A stretch of DNA of 5,593 nucleotides, taken from positions 1 to 5,593 of the forward strand of contig DDRC01000232.1 in the NCBI GenBank assembly GCA_002342985.1, in the 5' to 3' direction. This stretch comes from Flavobacteriales bacterium UBA2426. Lineage in GTDB: Bacteria; Bacteroidota; Bacteroidia; Flavobacteriales_F; PHOS-HE28. Within the stretch, counting starts at the first letter, position 1. Each line of letters begins with the position of its first letter. Positions 5,593-5,593 of the stretch are shown here, piece after piece. A program made the translations under genes and the position numbers. A model generated the notes under the pieces. That model searched no databases. It was not told the origin of the DNA and saw only the letters and a program-made list of their open reading frames with translations.

Positions 5593-5593
5593 C

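Overview
The window looks like a piece of a high-GC (about two-thirds G+C by eye) genome of the phylum Bacteroidota, probably an uncultured Flavobacteriales-like lineage. The main evidence is two secreted proteins that both end in a type IX secretion (T9SS) sorting domain, a system essentially confined to this phylum. Weak support comes from promoter candidates resembling the Bacteroidetes -7 element TAnnTTTG and the lack of clear Shine-Dalgarno sites.

Layout. Positions 1-770 carry two minus-strand genes: the N-terminal part of a DinB-family protein (running off the left edge) and, upstream of it, a complete single-domain VOC/glyoxalase-fold protein; the 100-bp gap allows co-transcription. 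Positions 771-1039 are a divergent promoter region. Positions 1040-2263 (+) encode a secreted YHYH-domain protein with a T9SS tail. Positions 2384-2824 (+) encode a small four-helix membrane protein of unknown function. Positions 2825-3193 are a gene-free stretch whose right half holds a run of hairpins. Positions 3194-4858 (+) encode a secreted ELWxxDGT-repeat protein, likely a beta-propeller, also with a T9SS tail. Positions 4859-5112 are a convergent intergenic region with a frameshifted gene remnant and two sizeable inverted repeats. Positions 5113-5592 (-) are the C-terminal 159 residues of a type I restriction-modification methyltransferase (HsdM), running off the right edge.

No single pathway ties these genes together. 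The two T9SS cargo proteins would share an export route and probably act at the cell surface or outside the cell, but nothing shows that they cooperate. The most notable signals are outside ordinary gene content: a dispersed-repeat-like sequence read in frame inside hsdM (translated [10 protein letters not shown]), a probable small pseudogene broken by a 2-nt slip in a CG run, a lower-GC inverted-repeat element beside it, and the hairpin cluster upstream of the ELW gene. I do not see a convincing new multi-gene system in this window.
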